Positions 8,429 to 17,590 of a stretch of 64,000 nucleotides of DNA are shown here, piece after piece (position 1 is the first letter of the stretch; every line of letters begins with the position of its first letter). The notes under the pieces are model-generated. The model was given only the letters and a program-made list of their open reading frames with translations. It did no database searches and was not told the DNA's origin. Both the position numbers and the translations under genes were made by a program. Source of the DNA: Chloroflexota bacterium (GTDB lineage: Bacteria; Chloroflexota; Chloroflexia; Chloroflexales; Herpetosiphonaceae); NCBI GenBank assembly GCA_020161265.1, contig JAIUOC010000006.1, positions 124,001 through 188,000 on the forward strand. Direction: 5' to 3'.

Positions 8429-8818
8429 ATGCGTGGGTGGTACCAGAAAAAACGCATAACGCTATCGTGGCGCACTCTTTTAGGTTGGGCAATGATTGTC
8501 CAACTGGCTTTGGTGTGCCCATTGGGATGTGTGATTCACTGTCTGCTGCAACACCAACCAATGCCAACGATGCCAGCGGCGCATCAAGCCAGCATGTTCG
8601 TCTGCGAACTTACAACTCAGCACAATTCAACTCCAAGTGGCACGCCAAGCGGCCTAGCCCAAACCGGTATGGGCACGAGCTTGGTGGCAATGTTTGCGAT
8701 GGTTGCTTTTTGGCCAATTGCCGTCATCGCTTTGCACAGCTTGCGCCGTTTGAATTGGCTGATTCAACGCCCCTTTGATTCGTTTCAACTTCAATTGACC
8801 ACACCCCCTCCGCGCTAA
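8429..8818 (+). CDS. Small Cys/His-containing membrane protein, unknown
   Basis: A 129-residue protein with two predicted membrane helices (about residues 15-40 and 82-103). The first ends in a cluster CPLGCVIHC followed by a Met/His-rich segment (HQPMPTMP, then AHQASM). Such a Cys/His/Met pattern at the outer face could bind copper or heme, but I recognise no family. Start ATG 8429 has a weak GCGGAAG before it. It is followed closely by cytochrome c and DsbA-like genes on the same strand, which makes a redox or metal role likely. Confidence 0.7.
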   Translation: MRGWYQKKRITLSWRTLLGWAMIVQLALVCPLGCVIHCLLQHQPMPTMPAAHQASMFVCELTTQHNSTPSGTPSGLAQTGMGTSLVAMFAMVAFWPIAVIALHSLRRLNWLIQRPFDSFQLQLTTPPPR

Positions 8819-8903
8819 ACCCAACTCAACCCACAATTAATGATTTTGTGATCTCATCGTGCGCTGCATGGTGAGGGTTTTTGAGTTTGGGAGTGTTCCG
8901 AGC

Positions 8904-9371
8904 ATGACAATTCTTTTGCGTGTGCGCTATGCCTTGGTAGGTTTGGCTTTACTTGGTTTGGTTGCCTGTGGTTCGGCAGCGAAAGATTCAGAAGTAGGCG
9001 TATTTGCCGGGGTTCCAACGACCGCGCCAATAGCAAGTAATAGTGGCGCAAGCACTGGCGATGCTGTTGCTGGCAAAGCGATTTTTGATGGTACAACCGC
9101 GATTGTTGGTGGGCCGCCATGCCTGAGCTGCCATGTGGTCGAGGCCGGTAAGCCGCAAACGGTAGGCCCAAACTTGGCTGGAATTGCTGATCGCGCCGCT
9201 ACTCGGGTGGCAGGTCAGGATGCCAGCCAATATTTGCATAGCTCAATTGTTGATCCCAATGGTTTTGTGGTTGATGGTTTTGCCCAAGGCTTGATGTTTG
9301 CAGGCTATGGCGATGCCTTAACTCCACAACAGGTTGATGACGTGGTGGCCTATTTATTAAGTTTGAAGTAA
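8904..9371 (+). CDS. Lipoprotein c-type cytochrome
   Basis: A single-heme cytochrome c anchored by lipid. From ATG 8904 (GGGAG upstream) the protein has a signal peptide with lipobox LVAC (Cys near residue 20), a Ser/Thr/Ala linker, then CLSCH heme-binding motif (near residue 75) and a C-terminal helix DDVVAYLLSL; Met in GLMFAGYG is the likely axial ligand. An upstream in-frame GTG at 8859 would bury the signal peptide, so I reject it. It lies 11 bases before a DsbA-like gene and is probably an electron carrier on the outer membrane face. Confidence 0.92.
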   Translation: MTILLRVRYALVGLALLGLVACGSAAKDSEVGVFAGVPTTAPIASNSGASTGDAVAGKAIFDGTTAIVGGPPCLSCHVVEAGKPQTVGPNLAGIADRAATRVAGQDASQYLHSSIVDPNGFVVDGFAQGLMFAGYGDALTPQQVDDVVAYLLSLK

Positions 9372-9382
9372 GGCGGCCACCT

Positions 9383-10159
9383 ATGCTCTCAAGCCGTGTA
9401 ATTGTGCCTAGCCAACGCCGTTTTTTAGTTGGCGGTTTGGCTAGCATCGCGATTAGTGTGCTGGTGTTGATGCTGAGTGTTTGGCAAATGCCAGATCAAA
9501 CTGCACCAGCAACGCTTCCAACGAGCCAACCAACTGCGGTTGCCGCAGCACCAATCCCCCAATTTACCCGCGAATCGACCACCGATTGGAGCCTTGGCAA
9601 GCCAACTGCGCCAATCGTGCTCGATTTGTATACCGATTTGACTTGTAGCCATTGCCGTGACCTGCATTTGGCCATGGAATCGAAGGGCTTTCTCAGCCAA
9701 TTTATCGATTCAGGCGATGTCTACTTGCGTATTCATATGTTGGCGATGCCTGAAGTTTCGCCGTGGTCGGTCGATGTCACGGTGATGAGCGTATGTGCTG
9801 GCAGCCAAGGTCAATTTTGGCCAGCCTACGATGCGTTGATGCGGGATGCGGCTTGGCTGACCGCACCCAACCCGCGTCAACAAGCCCAAGCTCAAGTGCT
9901 GCAAGCAACCACCCTCGATCGTCAAGCGTTTGAAGCCTGTTTTCAACGCCCCGATTTTGGCCGTGAAATCGTGGCGTTTAGTCGTTGGCAAGTTGCCAAT
10001 GGCCTAGCTGGCACACCTAGCGCCTATGTCAATGGGCATGCGGTGGTTTGGCGCAGCAACCCAATCGACGATCTCATAACGGCAATTCAACAATGGTTAC
10101 CAGAGCCTGCAACCCCACAACGGCGTGATCCAGGTGGCAGTCTGCAACAACAGTATTAA
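9383..10159 (+). CDS. Membrane-anchored DsbA-like thiol-disulfide oxidoreductase
   Basis: An extracytoplasmic thioredoxin-fold protein. One N-terminal membrane helix (about residues 14-34), a Thr/Pro-rich linker, then the DsbA/thioredoxin-4 domain with active site TCSHCRD (near residue 92) and the cis-proline loop GTPSAYVNG near 212. A further Cys pair (SVCAG, EACFQ) is in the helical insert. It follows the cytochrome c by 11 bases. The likely job is disulfide formation or keeping heme/copper ligands in the right redox state for the neighbouring membrane proteins. Confidence 0.9.
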   Translation: MLSSRVIVPSQRRFLVGGLASIAISVLVLMLSVWQMPDQTAPATLPTSQPTAVAAAPIPQFTRESTTDWSLGKPTAPIVLDLYTDLTCSHCRDLHLAMESKGFLSQFIDSGDVYLRIHMLAMPEVSPWSVDVTVMSVCAGSQGQFWPAYDALMRDAAWLTAPNPRQQAQAQVLQATTLDRQAFEACFQRPDFGREIVAFSRWQVANGLAGTPSAYVNGHAVVWRSNPIDDLITAIQQWLPEPATPQRRDPGGSLQQQY

Positions 10160-10167
10160 TGTCGATC

Positions 10168-10194
10168 GCCACAGGTGGTTTAGCTGCCTGTGGC
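10168..10194. other. Perfect 8-bp hairpin without T-tract
   Basis: GCCACAGG and CCTGTGGC flank an 11-base loop between the DsbA-like and PepSY genes. No T-run follows; it may be an RNA-processing or partial termination site. Confidence 0.45.
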
Positions 10195-10223
10195 TCCAAC
10201 CAGCACCACAACGAGGTTTTTGA

Positions 10224-11678
10224 ATGACGACTACCACAACCACCAACGACGGAGCAACCACCGACGAACGCCGTTCGCAATCTGTTTTCTATCGCGCAAT
10301 CTGGCGTTGGCATTTCTATGCCGGTTTGTTTGTTGTGCCGCTGATGATTGTCCTAGCCGTAACTGGCAGCATTTATCTGTTCAAGCCCCAACTTGACCGT
10401 TTGATGTACGGCAATTTGATCAATGTCCAACACACCAGTGGCTCGGCGCAAAGCTACACTAGCCAATTGGCCGCTGCCCAAGCTGCTTATCCCGCTGCCA
10501 GCGTTGGCAAAATTCGTCCAAGCGATGCCCATGATCGCAGCACCGAAATTAGTATGAGCACCAGCGATGGCCGTAATCTGACGGTTTTCGTTAATCCTTA
10601 TACCAACCAAGTACTTGGCGAGCGCGATGAAGATTGGAATTTACAAACGGTTGCTTTGAAATTGCACGGCGAGTTGCTGATTGGCACAACGGGCGATCGG
10701 ATTATTGAATTAGCCGCTTGCTGGGCGATTTTGCTGACACTTTCGGGGCTGTATCTCTGGTGGCCTCGCTCGAAAAGTGGCATTTGGGGCACTTGGCTGC
10801 CACGCTTGCGCAGCAAAAACAAACGAATTTTCTGGCGCGATTTGCATGCCGTGCCTGGGATGTATGCCTCGTTGATTGTGTTGTTTTTGCTGATTTCGGG
10901 CTTGCCGTGGACAGGTTATTGGGGCGATAAATTTGCTAATGTTTGGAGCGGTTACCCCAATCAACTTTGGAGCAATATTCCTGAATCAACAGTGCTGACA
11001 GGCAGCCTCAACACCACGACCGACAAAGTTGTGCCGTGGGCAGTTGAACAAGCGCCATTGCCTCAATCTGACCCTGATCATGCTGAACATCGCGGTGATG
11101 GAGCGAGTGCACCTGTGCCAAGCAGCGCTACCGAAGGCCCACAAGCCGCAACCCCCGTCACGCTCGATTCGGTGATTGAAGTCGCCAAAGCGCGTGGGGT
11201 GATTGCCAGCTTTACGGTTAGCCCACCTGATGGCGAAAAAGGCGTGTACACCATTGCTGCGGTGGCCAATGATCCTGCTGATGAAGCCACAATTCACGTC
11301 GATCAATATAGCGGCGCGATTTTAGCCGACATTCGCTGGCGCGATTATGCCATGGTTCCCAAAGCTGTCAGCATGGGGATTTCGCTGCACGAAGGCAAAT
11401 ATTTCGGGCTTGCCAACCAACTTTTAGCCTTGTTTGGGGCCATGACGGTGTTGCTGCTGTCGGTTTCAGGGGTCGTGTTGTGGTGGAAGCGTCGCCCTGA
11501 GGGCCGCTTGGGTGCGCCCAATTTACCAGCCAACTTCCCTCATTGGAAGCCCGTGTTGCTGATGGTGGTGCTGGCAAGCTTGGCCTTCCCCTTGGTCGGC
11601 GCTTCGTTGTTGTTTATGCTGGTGTTGGATCTGACGGTATTTCGGTTTGCGCCAAGTCTCAAGCAACGCCTTGCTTAG
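10224..11678 (+). CDS. PepSY-associated transmembrane protein (PiuB-like)
   Basis: A 484-residue protein of the PepSY_TM family, often linked to iron/siderophore reduction or electron transfer. The N-terminal YRAIWRWHFYAGLFVVP helix with conserved His, a PepSY-type extracellular region, a second helix near residues 165-185, a third near 205-225, and C-terminal helices (about 395-420 and 450-475) are visible. Family-typical conserved His residues (LHGELL, DLHAVPGMYA, SLHEGKYFG) could ligate heme. It follows the cytochrome c/DsbA genes and probably belongs to the same extracytoplasmic redox set. Confidence 0.88.
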   Translation: MTTTTTTNDGATTDERRSQSVFYRAIWRWHFYAGLFVVPLMIVLAVTGSIYLFKPQLDRLMYGNLINVQHTSGSAQSYTSQLAAAQAAYPAASVGKIRPSDAHDRSTEISMSTSDGRNLTVFVNPYTNQVLGERDEDWNLQTVALKLHGELLIGTTGDRIIELAACWAILLTLSGLYLWWPRSKSGIWGTWLPRLRSKNKRIFWRDLHAVPGMYASLIVLFLLISGLPWTGYWGDKFANVWSGYPNQLWSNIPESTVLTGSLNTTTDKVVPWAVEQAPLPQSDPDHAEHRGDGASAPVPSSATEGPQAATPVTLDSVIEVAKARGVIASFTVSPPDGEKGVYTIAAVANDPADEATIHVDQYSGAILADIRWRDYAMVPKAVSMGISLHEGKYFGLANQLLALFGAMTVLLLSVSGVVLWWKRRPEGRLGAPNLPANFPHWKPVLLMVVLASLAFPLVGASLLFMLVLDLTVFRFAPSLKQRLA

Positions 11679-12877
11679 GGTAATTGCGGCTCGTTGCTAT
11701 GGCTGCGGGCAAAGCGGTCGAGCACCCGCCGCAACACGCGCAAGGCCAATTCCATTTGTGGCACAGAAAGTAAGCGGGTTTCATCGTCTGGTTGACGGAA
11801 GCCCGCTGCTGTGCCATCGGATTTCAAGCCAACCACGCTGACCGCGTGATAGCCCATGGCCAATAGCCGAGCACTATCCAAGCGTTCGCCTCGATAGGCC
11901 GAGCGAATCAGTGGAGCACTGGCAGATTGTAGTTCGTGGAACATTTTGGTGAGTTGCGGATCAGGTTTGCGTTCGCGCCACAACCCTTCGCCCGCTACAA
12001 TCGTGAGGTTGCCACGGCCCAGCCACGGCAGATTCACGAACCACGTTTCGGCTTTGGGGAAGGGATATGTATTCAATAAGGCTTGAATGCCCGAACCAGC
12101 GGCAGCCCCTGCGCCCAGCGCCACGACCCATAGCTCAACATCTTCACGTTGCGGCCAATCGGCTGCCAATGCGATTGCCGTGCCAACGGCGGCGGCATCA
12201 ACCGCGCCAACCGTCCAATCGGCCTTCCACTCACGCCGAATCACCACCAGCAAACTGAGCAATAAAAAGAACGCTGGAATTAACAGCACACTATGCCAAG
12301 CAGGCAGAAAAATCGCTACCCCCAGCGCAATCAGGCTCAAACTAAATCCAAATGGAATCGTTAGCAACCAAACCCGTAGCCAACTGGCACGGCGTGGCGA
12401 GAGCATGCGCGGCGAATCAAGGTGACATAATAATACGATGCGAGCACGCGGAGTACGGGTTGCCGCCCGTGTTCCAATCACATTTTGGCTTGGGCGTTGA
12501 CGTAACAAACCTGCCAAAACAGGCGGGCCATGCAATTCGCGGCCTGCCAATAACAGCAGCAGCGCAATCAAGGCGACAGAAGGATAGGGAAACCACCAGC
12601 CTAAGCCGAGTGCCAACAAACCGATCGCCGCCAATAAGCCCAAGCCTGCGGTTGGCGCAGCAGCGGCGGAGAAGGTTTGCACGCCAACTTCGAGGCCAAC
12701 TTGACGCATTTGGGCAGCGATCACGGCGGCGGCGCGAGCTTCGGCGGTTGAGGTTGCCGGACGCGCCCCTATTTCATCGGCTAAAGCGCCGGTTATTCGT
12801 TGTTGCACAGATTGTTCGCTCATTTTAACTAAGGCTATCTGAGGCCGTGAAGCGAGCAATTTTTTCTGAGTTGCCAT
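11675..12877 (-). CDS. M28-peptidase-like multi-pass membrane protein, probably inactive
   Basis: It resembles zinc aminopeptidases of family M28 interrupted by membrane helices. A helical N-terminus (ALADEIGARP, AAAVIAAQMRQVGLEV) is typical of that family, and LLCHLDS carries the first His-x-Asp. The usual metal-bridging Asp-Asn-x-x-Gly is reduced to GAVDAAAVG, and the Glu-Glu of the catalytic loop is GAGAA, so activity is doubtful. Membrane helices lie near the N-terminal third and middle. I chose ATG 12877 for the GGGGG ahead of it; ATG 12823 is a real alternative. Its end overlaps the convergent PepSY gene by 4 bases. Confidence 0.72.
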   Translation of the reverse strand: MATQKKLLASRPQIALVKMSEQSVQQRITGALADEIGARPATSTAEARAAAVIAAQMRQVGLEVGVQTFSAAAAPTAGLGLLAAIGLLALGLGWWFPYPSVALIALLLLLAGRELHGPPVLAGLLRQRPSQNVIGTRAATRTPRARIVLLCHLDSPRMLSPRRASWLRVWLLTIPFGFSLSLIALGVAIFLPAWHSVLLIPAFFLLLSLLVVIRREWKADWTVGAVDAAAVGTAIALAADWPQREDVELWVVALGAGAAAGSGIQALLNTYPFPKAETWFVNLPWLGRGNLTIVAGEGLWRERKPDPQLTKMFHELQSASAPLIRSAYRGERLDSARLLAMGYHAVSVVGLKSDGTAAGFRQPDDETRLLSVPQMELALRVLRRVLDRFARSHSNEPQLP

Positions 12878-13231
12878 GGCAACCCCCACAGGCAAAATCG
12901 TTGGTGATTGGGCGAAACCTTCAGTTCTCTGGTCAACCCACAGCTTGGGGGCGTGTTCTATTCTACACATAATCGTACTATTAGGGAAATTTAGCAAGCA
13001 CCAATGCTCCTATTTTTGGCTTTGATGCGTTAAGTATCGTTGGCCGCCTGACCACCTGCTTAACGAAATTAACACTAAGGTAGCGGGATCTTCACGCTAT
13101 TATGCCGATTTAGCCACCATGCCAGCCCCGCGATTCGATACCATTTAATTAGTGCATGTTGACTACAACCACCTAGCCAGCAAGCATCTGCGGCAGACAT
13201 TCCTACAATCCATGCTCAAGGAGTACGTCGT
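12878..13231. other. Intergenic region upstream of cydA
   Basis: No convincing gene. It carries the upstream regions of the divergent M28-like gene and cydA. A TATTAT hexamer at 13098-13103 is a possible -10 for cydA, without a good -35. I found no Rex-type or FNR-type palindrome by eye. Confidence 0.5.
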
Positions 13232-14608
13232 ATGGATGCATTGATTCTTGCTCGTTGGCAATTTGCCGTCACAACGGTTTATCACTTTTTGTTTGTGCCG
13301 CTAACAATCGGGCTTTCATTCTTTGTGGCTTTGCTGCAAACCATCTACTATCGCACTGGCGATATCACCTATAAACGTATGACCAAATTTTGGGGCCATC
13401 TGTTTTTGATCAATTTTGCGATTGGTGTGGCCACCGGGATTGTCCAAGAGTTTCAGTTTGGCATGAATTGGTCGGAATACTCGCGTTTTGTCGGCGATAT
13501 TTTCGGCGCTCCATTGGCCATCGAAGCCTTGATGGCCTTCTTTATTGAATCGACCTTCTTAGGAATTTGGATCTTTGGCTGGGATCGCATACCCAAGCTC
13601 GCTCACTTGGCTTCGATTTGGCTGGTGGCGATTGCCACGATGCTCTCCAGTTTGTGGATTTTGATCGCCAATTCGTTTATGCACCAGCCAGTTGGCTATG
13701 TGTTACGCAATGGTCGCGCCGAAATGGCTGATTTTTGGGCTTTGCTGACCAACGGCCATGTGTGGGTGCAATGGCCGCATACCGTTACCGCCGCCATGGT
13801 TACGGCAGCATTTTTCGTTTTGGGCATTAGCGCATGGCAATTGCGCAAACAGCCCAAGCCTGCCGATCGCCTGATTTTTCAGCGCTCGTTCAAATTGGCC
13901 TTGGGCTATGCCTTGGTTTCAACAATTTTGGTGATGGTGGTTGGGCATAATCAAGCTCAATATATGATCAAAGTGCAGCCAATGAAAATGGCCGCCGCCG
14001 AAGCGCTCTGGGAAACCGCTGATCCCGCGCCAATGTCGTTGTTTACGGTGGCCGATGTGCCCGAACAACGCGATCGTTTCGTGGTCAAAGTGCCAGGCTT
14101 GCTGAGCTTTTTGGCCTACAACCGCTTTGATGGCGAAGTCAAAGGCATCAAAGATCTCCAAGCTGAATTTGAGCAAACCTACGGCCCTGGCAATTACACC
14201 CCCGATGTCTTTATGACCTATTGGATGTTTCGGACTATGGTTGGCTCAGGCATGGCTATGTTTGGGTTGGCGATCATTGGCCTCTTTTTCAGCTTACGCA
14301 AGCGCTTGAACTTCCCAAATTGGTATTTATGGCTGATGACCTTGGCGCTTAGTTTGCCCTATATCGCCAACGCCAGCGGCTGGATCTTTACCGAAATGGG
14401 CCGCCAACCATGGATCGTCTATGGCTTGTTGCGCACCAGCGATGGAGTTTCGACGGCGGTTTCTGGCGGCAGCGTGCTGACCTCGTTAATCGGGTTTAGT
14501 CTGATTTATCTGGTCTTGATTGGCGTGATGGTCTTTTTGATCGTGCGCGAAGCCAATCATATTCCCGATGCTAGCCCTGCGACGGTCGAAGCTGATTTAG
14601 TGCTCTAA
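13232..14608 (+). CDS. cydA: Cytochrome bd oxidase subunit I
   Basis: Catalytic subunit of the quinol-oxidising, oxygen-reducing bd oxidase. Seen: WQFAVTTVYHF with the heme ligand His19-equivalent, the buried Glu helix (EALMAFFIESTF), GHNQAQ with the second heme His, the Q-loop start QPMKMAAAEALWET, and GRQPW. The Q-loop is short, as in CIO-type oxidases, and 458 residues fits that class. AAGGAG stands 9 bases before ATG 13232. cydB follows after 19 bases. Confidence 0.96.
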   Translation: MDALILARWQFAVTTVYHFLFVPLTIGLSFFVALLQTIYYRTGDITYKRMTKFWGHLFLINFAIGVATGIVQEFQFGMNWSEYSRFVGDIFGAPLAIEALMAFFIESTFLGIWIFGWDRIPKLAHLASIWLVAIATMLSSLWILIANSFMHQPVGYVLRNGRAEMADFWALLTNGHVWVQWPHTVTAAMVTAAFFVLGISAWQLRKQPKPADRLIFQRSFKLALGYALVSTILVMVVGHNQAQYMIKVQPMKMAAAEALWETADPAPMSLFTVADVPEQRDRFVVKVPGLLSFLAYNRFDGEVKGIKDLQAEFEQTYGPGNYTPDVFMTYWMFRTMVGSGMAMFGLAIIGLFFSLRKRLNFPNWYLWLMTLALSLPYIANASGWIFTEMGRQPWIVYGLLRTSDGVSTAVSGGSVLTSLIGFSLIYLVLIGVMVFLIVREANHIPDASPATVEADLVL

Positions 14609-14627
14609 GCTGAAAGGATGGTCTGCC

Positions 14628-15641
14628 ATGGATCTGAATAGTATCTGGTTTGTGCTGGTAGCGGTGCTGTTTATTGGCTTTTTCATCCTTGAAGGCTTCG
14701 ATTATGGCGTGGGCATGCTCTTGCCATGGCTTGGCCGCGACGATCAAGAGCGTCGCGTGGTTATCAATACAATTGGGCCATTTTGGGATGGTAACGAGGT
14801 TTGGGTGCTGACCGCAGGTGGGGCGATTTTCGCGGCCTTTCCTGAATGGTACGCGACCTTGTTTAGCGGTTTCTATTTGGCCTTGTTTTTAATGCTCTGT
14901 GCCTTGATTGTGCGGGCGGTAGCGTTTGAATATCGCAGTAAAGTCGCCGACCCACGTTGGCGCACAACTTGGGATTGGGTGATTTTCTTCGGCAGCGCCG
15001 TGCCCGCCTTGCTTTGGGGCGTGGCCTTGGGCAATTTGTTGCGCGGCGTGCCAATTGATGCCGATAAGCAATTTGTGGGCAATTTCTTTGATTTGCTGAA
15101 TCCATATGCCTTGCTGGTGGGCTTGACCACGCTGAGCATGTTTTTGCTGCACGGAGCCTTATTTCTCAATTTGAAAACCACAGACGAGCTGCGCGAGCGT
15201 TCGTTGAAATTAGCCCAGCGCATCGGGCCTGTGGCCACAGTGTTGATTTTGGCATTTATTGTGGCAACCTACACCGCAACCGACACATTTAGTCGGCTGG
15301 GCGTAAATCCAGGGATTATTCCAGTGTCGGCGTTGTTGACCTTGTTGGGTGCTGGTTGGTTTGTGCATACCAAGCAAACAGGTTGGGCTTTTATCATGAC
15401 CTGTTTAACAATTGGGCTTTCAGTGATCACGATCTTTATGGCGTTGTTCCCACGGGTGATGATTTCGAGCCTCGACCCGAATTGGAGCCTAACGATCTAC
15501 AATGCCTCATCAAGCCCTTACACGCTCAAAATTATGAGTTTTGTCGCCTTGATTTTTGTGCCGATTGTCTTGGGCTATCAGGCTTGGACCTATTGGGTTT
15601 TCCGGCAACGAGTCAGCACAAAATCGAAATTGACCTATTGA
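14628..15641 (+). CDS. cydB: Cytochrome bd oxidase subunit II
   Basis: Second structural subunit of the bd oxidase, with about eight membrane helices. Typical segments: FIGFFILEGFDYGVG, the NTIGPFWDGNEVW motif, and FPEWYATLFSGFY. At 337 residues it has normal length. ATG 14628 follows GAAAGGATGGTCTGCC. A repeat island of about 200 bases separates it from cydD. Confidence 0.96.
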   Translation: MDLNSIWFVLVAVLFIGFFILEGFDYGVGMLLPWLGRDDQERRVVINTIGPFWDGNEVWVLTAGGAIFAAFPEWYATLFSGFYLALFLMLCALIVRAVAFEYRSKVADPRWRTTWDWVIFFGSAVPALLWGVALGNLLRGVPIDADKQFVGNFFDLLNPYALLVGLTTLSMFLLHGALFLNLKTTDELRERSLKLAQRIGPVATVLILAFIVATYTATDTFSRLGVNPGIIPVSALLTLLGAGWFVHTKQTGWAFIMTCLTIGLSVITIFMALFPRVMISSLDPNWSLTIYNASSSPYTLKIMSFVALIFVPIVLGYQAWTYWVFRQRVSTKSKLTY

Positions 15642-15646
15642 ACTAA

Positions 15647-15847
15647 GGGGTCAGGGTTCAGGCTTCAGGGGCCAGTTAAGTTTTGATCCACGAAGAACAC
15701 GAAGGGCTTGAAACTGTGAAGATACGAAGTGTATGTTTAGCCACAGATTGGCACAGATTTACACTGATGTTCATCCTTCATCCTTATCAAGCCTCTGCGT
15801 TAAAGCCCGATTCCCAACCCTATGTTTTTTGCTCTATGTTCTATAAA
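15647..15847. repeat. Composite short-period repeat island B (between cydB and cydD)
   Basis: Consecutive degenerate tandem runs in exact register: four 7-mers GGNNTCA (15647-15674), three 9-mers of CACGAAGAA type (15689-15715), three 10-mers CACAGATTGG type (15742-15771), 7-mers TTCATCC (15770-15790), and four 7-mers CTATGTT type (15820-15847). The last run ends in AAAGG, which serves as the cydD ribosome-binding site. No coding function seen. Confidence 0.85.
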
Positions 15848-15855
15848 GGCAAACC

Positions 15856-17466
15856 ATGGCAACAGTTGAGGCCCAATTTAAACCGAATCTTCAGCCGAGC
15901 AAAGTTTGGTTGTGGCTGAGCATTGGCTTGCACAGCTTGGTTGGCTTGGCCACAGTCGCTATTGCCATCGGCTTAACTAGCATTATTGCAGGCGTTTTTC
16001 GCGATGGCTTGGGTTTGGCTGAGCTGTGGCCATGGTTTGGGGCGATGAGCTTGGTTGTTCTGCTGCGTTTTGGCTTGCAATGGTTGGCCGAATCGGCGGC
16101 TCAACGCTTTGCCCAAAACGTCAAGCAACAACTCCGCCAACGCCTCGTTGGGCAGATGCTGGCGCTTGGTCCAGCTCAAGGCCAACAATCTGCTAGCGAA
16201 CGAGTGCAAATTCTAGGCGAAACGGTCGAATTGCTCGATGATTATTTGGCGGGCTACTTGCCTCAACGCATGCTGGCGGCAATTGTGCCATTGTTGATGA
16301 TCGCTTGGGTTTGGCCCTATGATCGTTTATCGGCGATCGTGCTGGCTTTGACTGTGCCAGTTAGTGTCGTGATGTTGGTGCTGGTCGGCTTGCATACCCG
16401 TGATCTGAGCCAACAGCGTTGGGTGCAATTGCGTCGCCTGAATGCCCGCGTGTTGGACTTGCTGCAAGGCTTGACCACGCTCAAAGTGTTTGGCCGCAGT
16501 CGTGCCCAAATTCAACAGATTGACCAACTTAGCCGCAAGTTTACCGACGCAACCTTAGCAGTTTTGCAAATTGCCTTCGTTTCGGCTTTGGTGCTGGAAT
16601 TAACCGCCAGCCTCAGTACGGCGGTGGTTGCGGTCGAAATTGGCTTGCGCTTGCTGAATGGCAGTTTGCAGTTTTACGATGCCCTGTTGGTGCTGGTTTT
16701 GGCTCCCGAAGTGTATGCACCAATTCGGGCCTTGGGTGCGCAACATCACGCTGGCATGCAAGGGCTTGAGGCTGCCGAGCAGATTAATCATTTTTTGGCT
16801 CAGCCACGAGCAGCTGTTGCAACTATGGGCAAGATTCAGCCAGTGCTGGGCGATCTGAGCGTACACAATTTAGCAATTTGCTACGCCGAGGATGGGCCAA
16901 ACGTGCTGCAACAAGGCGATTGGCACTTTCCCCACGGCCAGCATAGCGTTATTCAAGCGCCTAGTGGTGCAGGTAAAACCAGCCTCGTATTAGCAATATT
17001 GCGCTTAATTCAGCCAACTGCTGGCGAGATCAAGCTGGGAGCTACGCCGATCGATCAGTTTGATCTTACCCAATGGCGTAGCATGATCGCCTATATTCCG
17101 CAGCACCCCTATCTTTTTAATGGCACGATTGCTCAAAATATTGCTTTAACTAAGCCCGCTGCTAGCCTTGCGGCGATTCAGCAGGCGGCAGGTTGGGCTT
17201 GTGCTGATGAATTTATTGAGCAATTGCCAGCGGGGTATGCCACATTGGTAGCCGAAGGTGGAGCCAATTTAAGTGGTGGTCAGCGCCAGCGGATCGCGAT
17301 TGCCCGCGCCATGCTCAAAGATTGCCCAATTATTCTGGCCGACGAACCGTTTGCCCATCTCGATCGAGCAACTGCCCAGCAAATTCGGCGCAATTTGGCC
17401 GAGCTATGGCATGGACGCACAATCATCGAATTTTCGCATGAGGTTGACCAAGAAATGCAAGCTTAA
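15856..17466 (+). CDS. cydD: Cysteine/glutathione ABC exporter subunit CydD
   Basis: Half-transporter that with CydC exports thiols (cysteine, glutathione) or otherwise enables heme insertion into cytochrome bd. Six membrane helices in the first 300 residues; ATPase with Walker A APSGAGKTS near residue 373, signature LSGGQRQRIAIARAML and Walker B IILADEP. Its placement after cydAB supports CydD. Start ATG 15856 with AAAGG from the preceding heptad run. 536 residues, slightly short for the family. Confidence 0.93.
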   Translation: MATVEAQFKPNLQPSKVWLWLSIGLHSLVGLATVAIAIGLTSIIAGVFRDGLGLAELWPWFGAMSLVVLLRFGLQWLAESAAQRFAQNVKQQLRQRLVGQMLALGPAQGQQSASERVQILGETVELLDDYLAGYLPQRMLAAIVPLLMIAWVWPYDRLSAIVLALTVPVSVVMLVLVGLHTRDLSQQRWVQLRRLNARVLDLLQGLTTLKVFGRSRAQIQQIDQLSRKFTDATLAVLQIAFVSALVLELTASLSTAVVAVEIGLRLLNGSLQFYDALLVLVLAPEVYAPIRALGAQHHAGMQGLEAAEQINHFLAQPRAAVATMGKIQPVLGDLSVHNLAICYAEDGPNVLQQGDWHFPHGQHSVIQAPSGAGKTSLVLAILRLIQPTAGEIKLGATPIDQFDLTQWRSMIAYIPQHPYLFNGTIAQNIALTKPAASLAAIQQAAGWACADEFIEQLPAGYATLVAEGGANLSGGQRQRIAIARAMLKDCPIILADEPFAHLDRATAQQIRRNLAELWHGRTIIEFSHEVDQEMQA

Positions 17467-17590
17467 CGCAGAGGCGCAGAGGAGAAGATGGCTTTGGGCT
17501 ATTGGCTATCGGATATCGGTTGGAATCTCACAAGCCAATAGCCTGATCCTTCGTGCGCTTCGCGGTTTCAGCCATTCTCGCATCGTGTAG
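17467..17590. repeat. Short-period repeat island C (between cydD and cydC)
   Basis: Begins at the cydD stop: two 8-mers GCAGAGGC (17468-17483), five consecutive 7-mers of TGGCTAT type (17489-17523), then an inverted copy (AAGCCAATAGCC) and reversed 9-mers CTTCGTGCG/CTTCGCGG (about 17548-17568). Confidence 0.8.

Noticed and set aside
15647-15847. CRISPR array
   Set aside because: The units are 7-10 bases, degenerate and contiguous without spacers of constant length; no cas genes.
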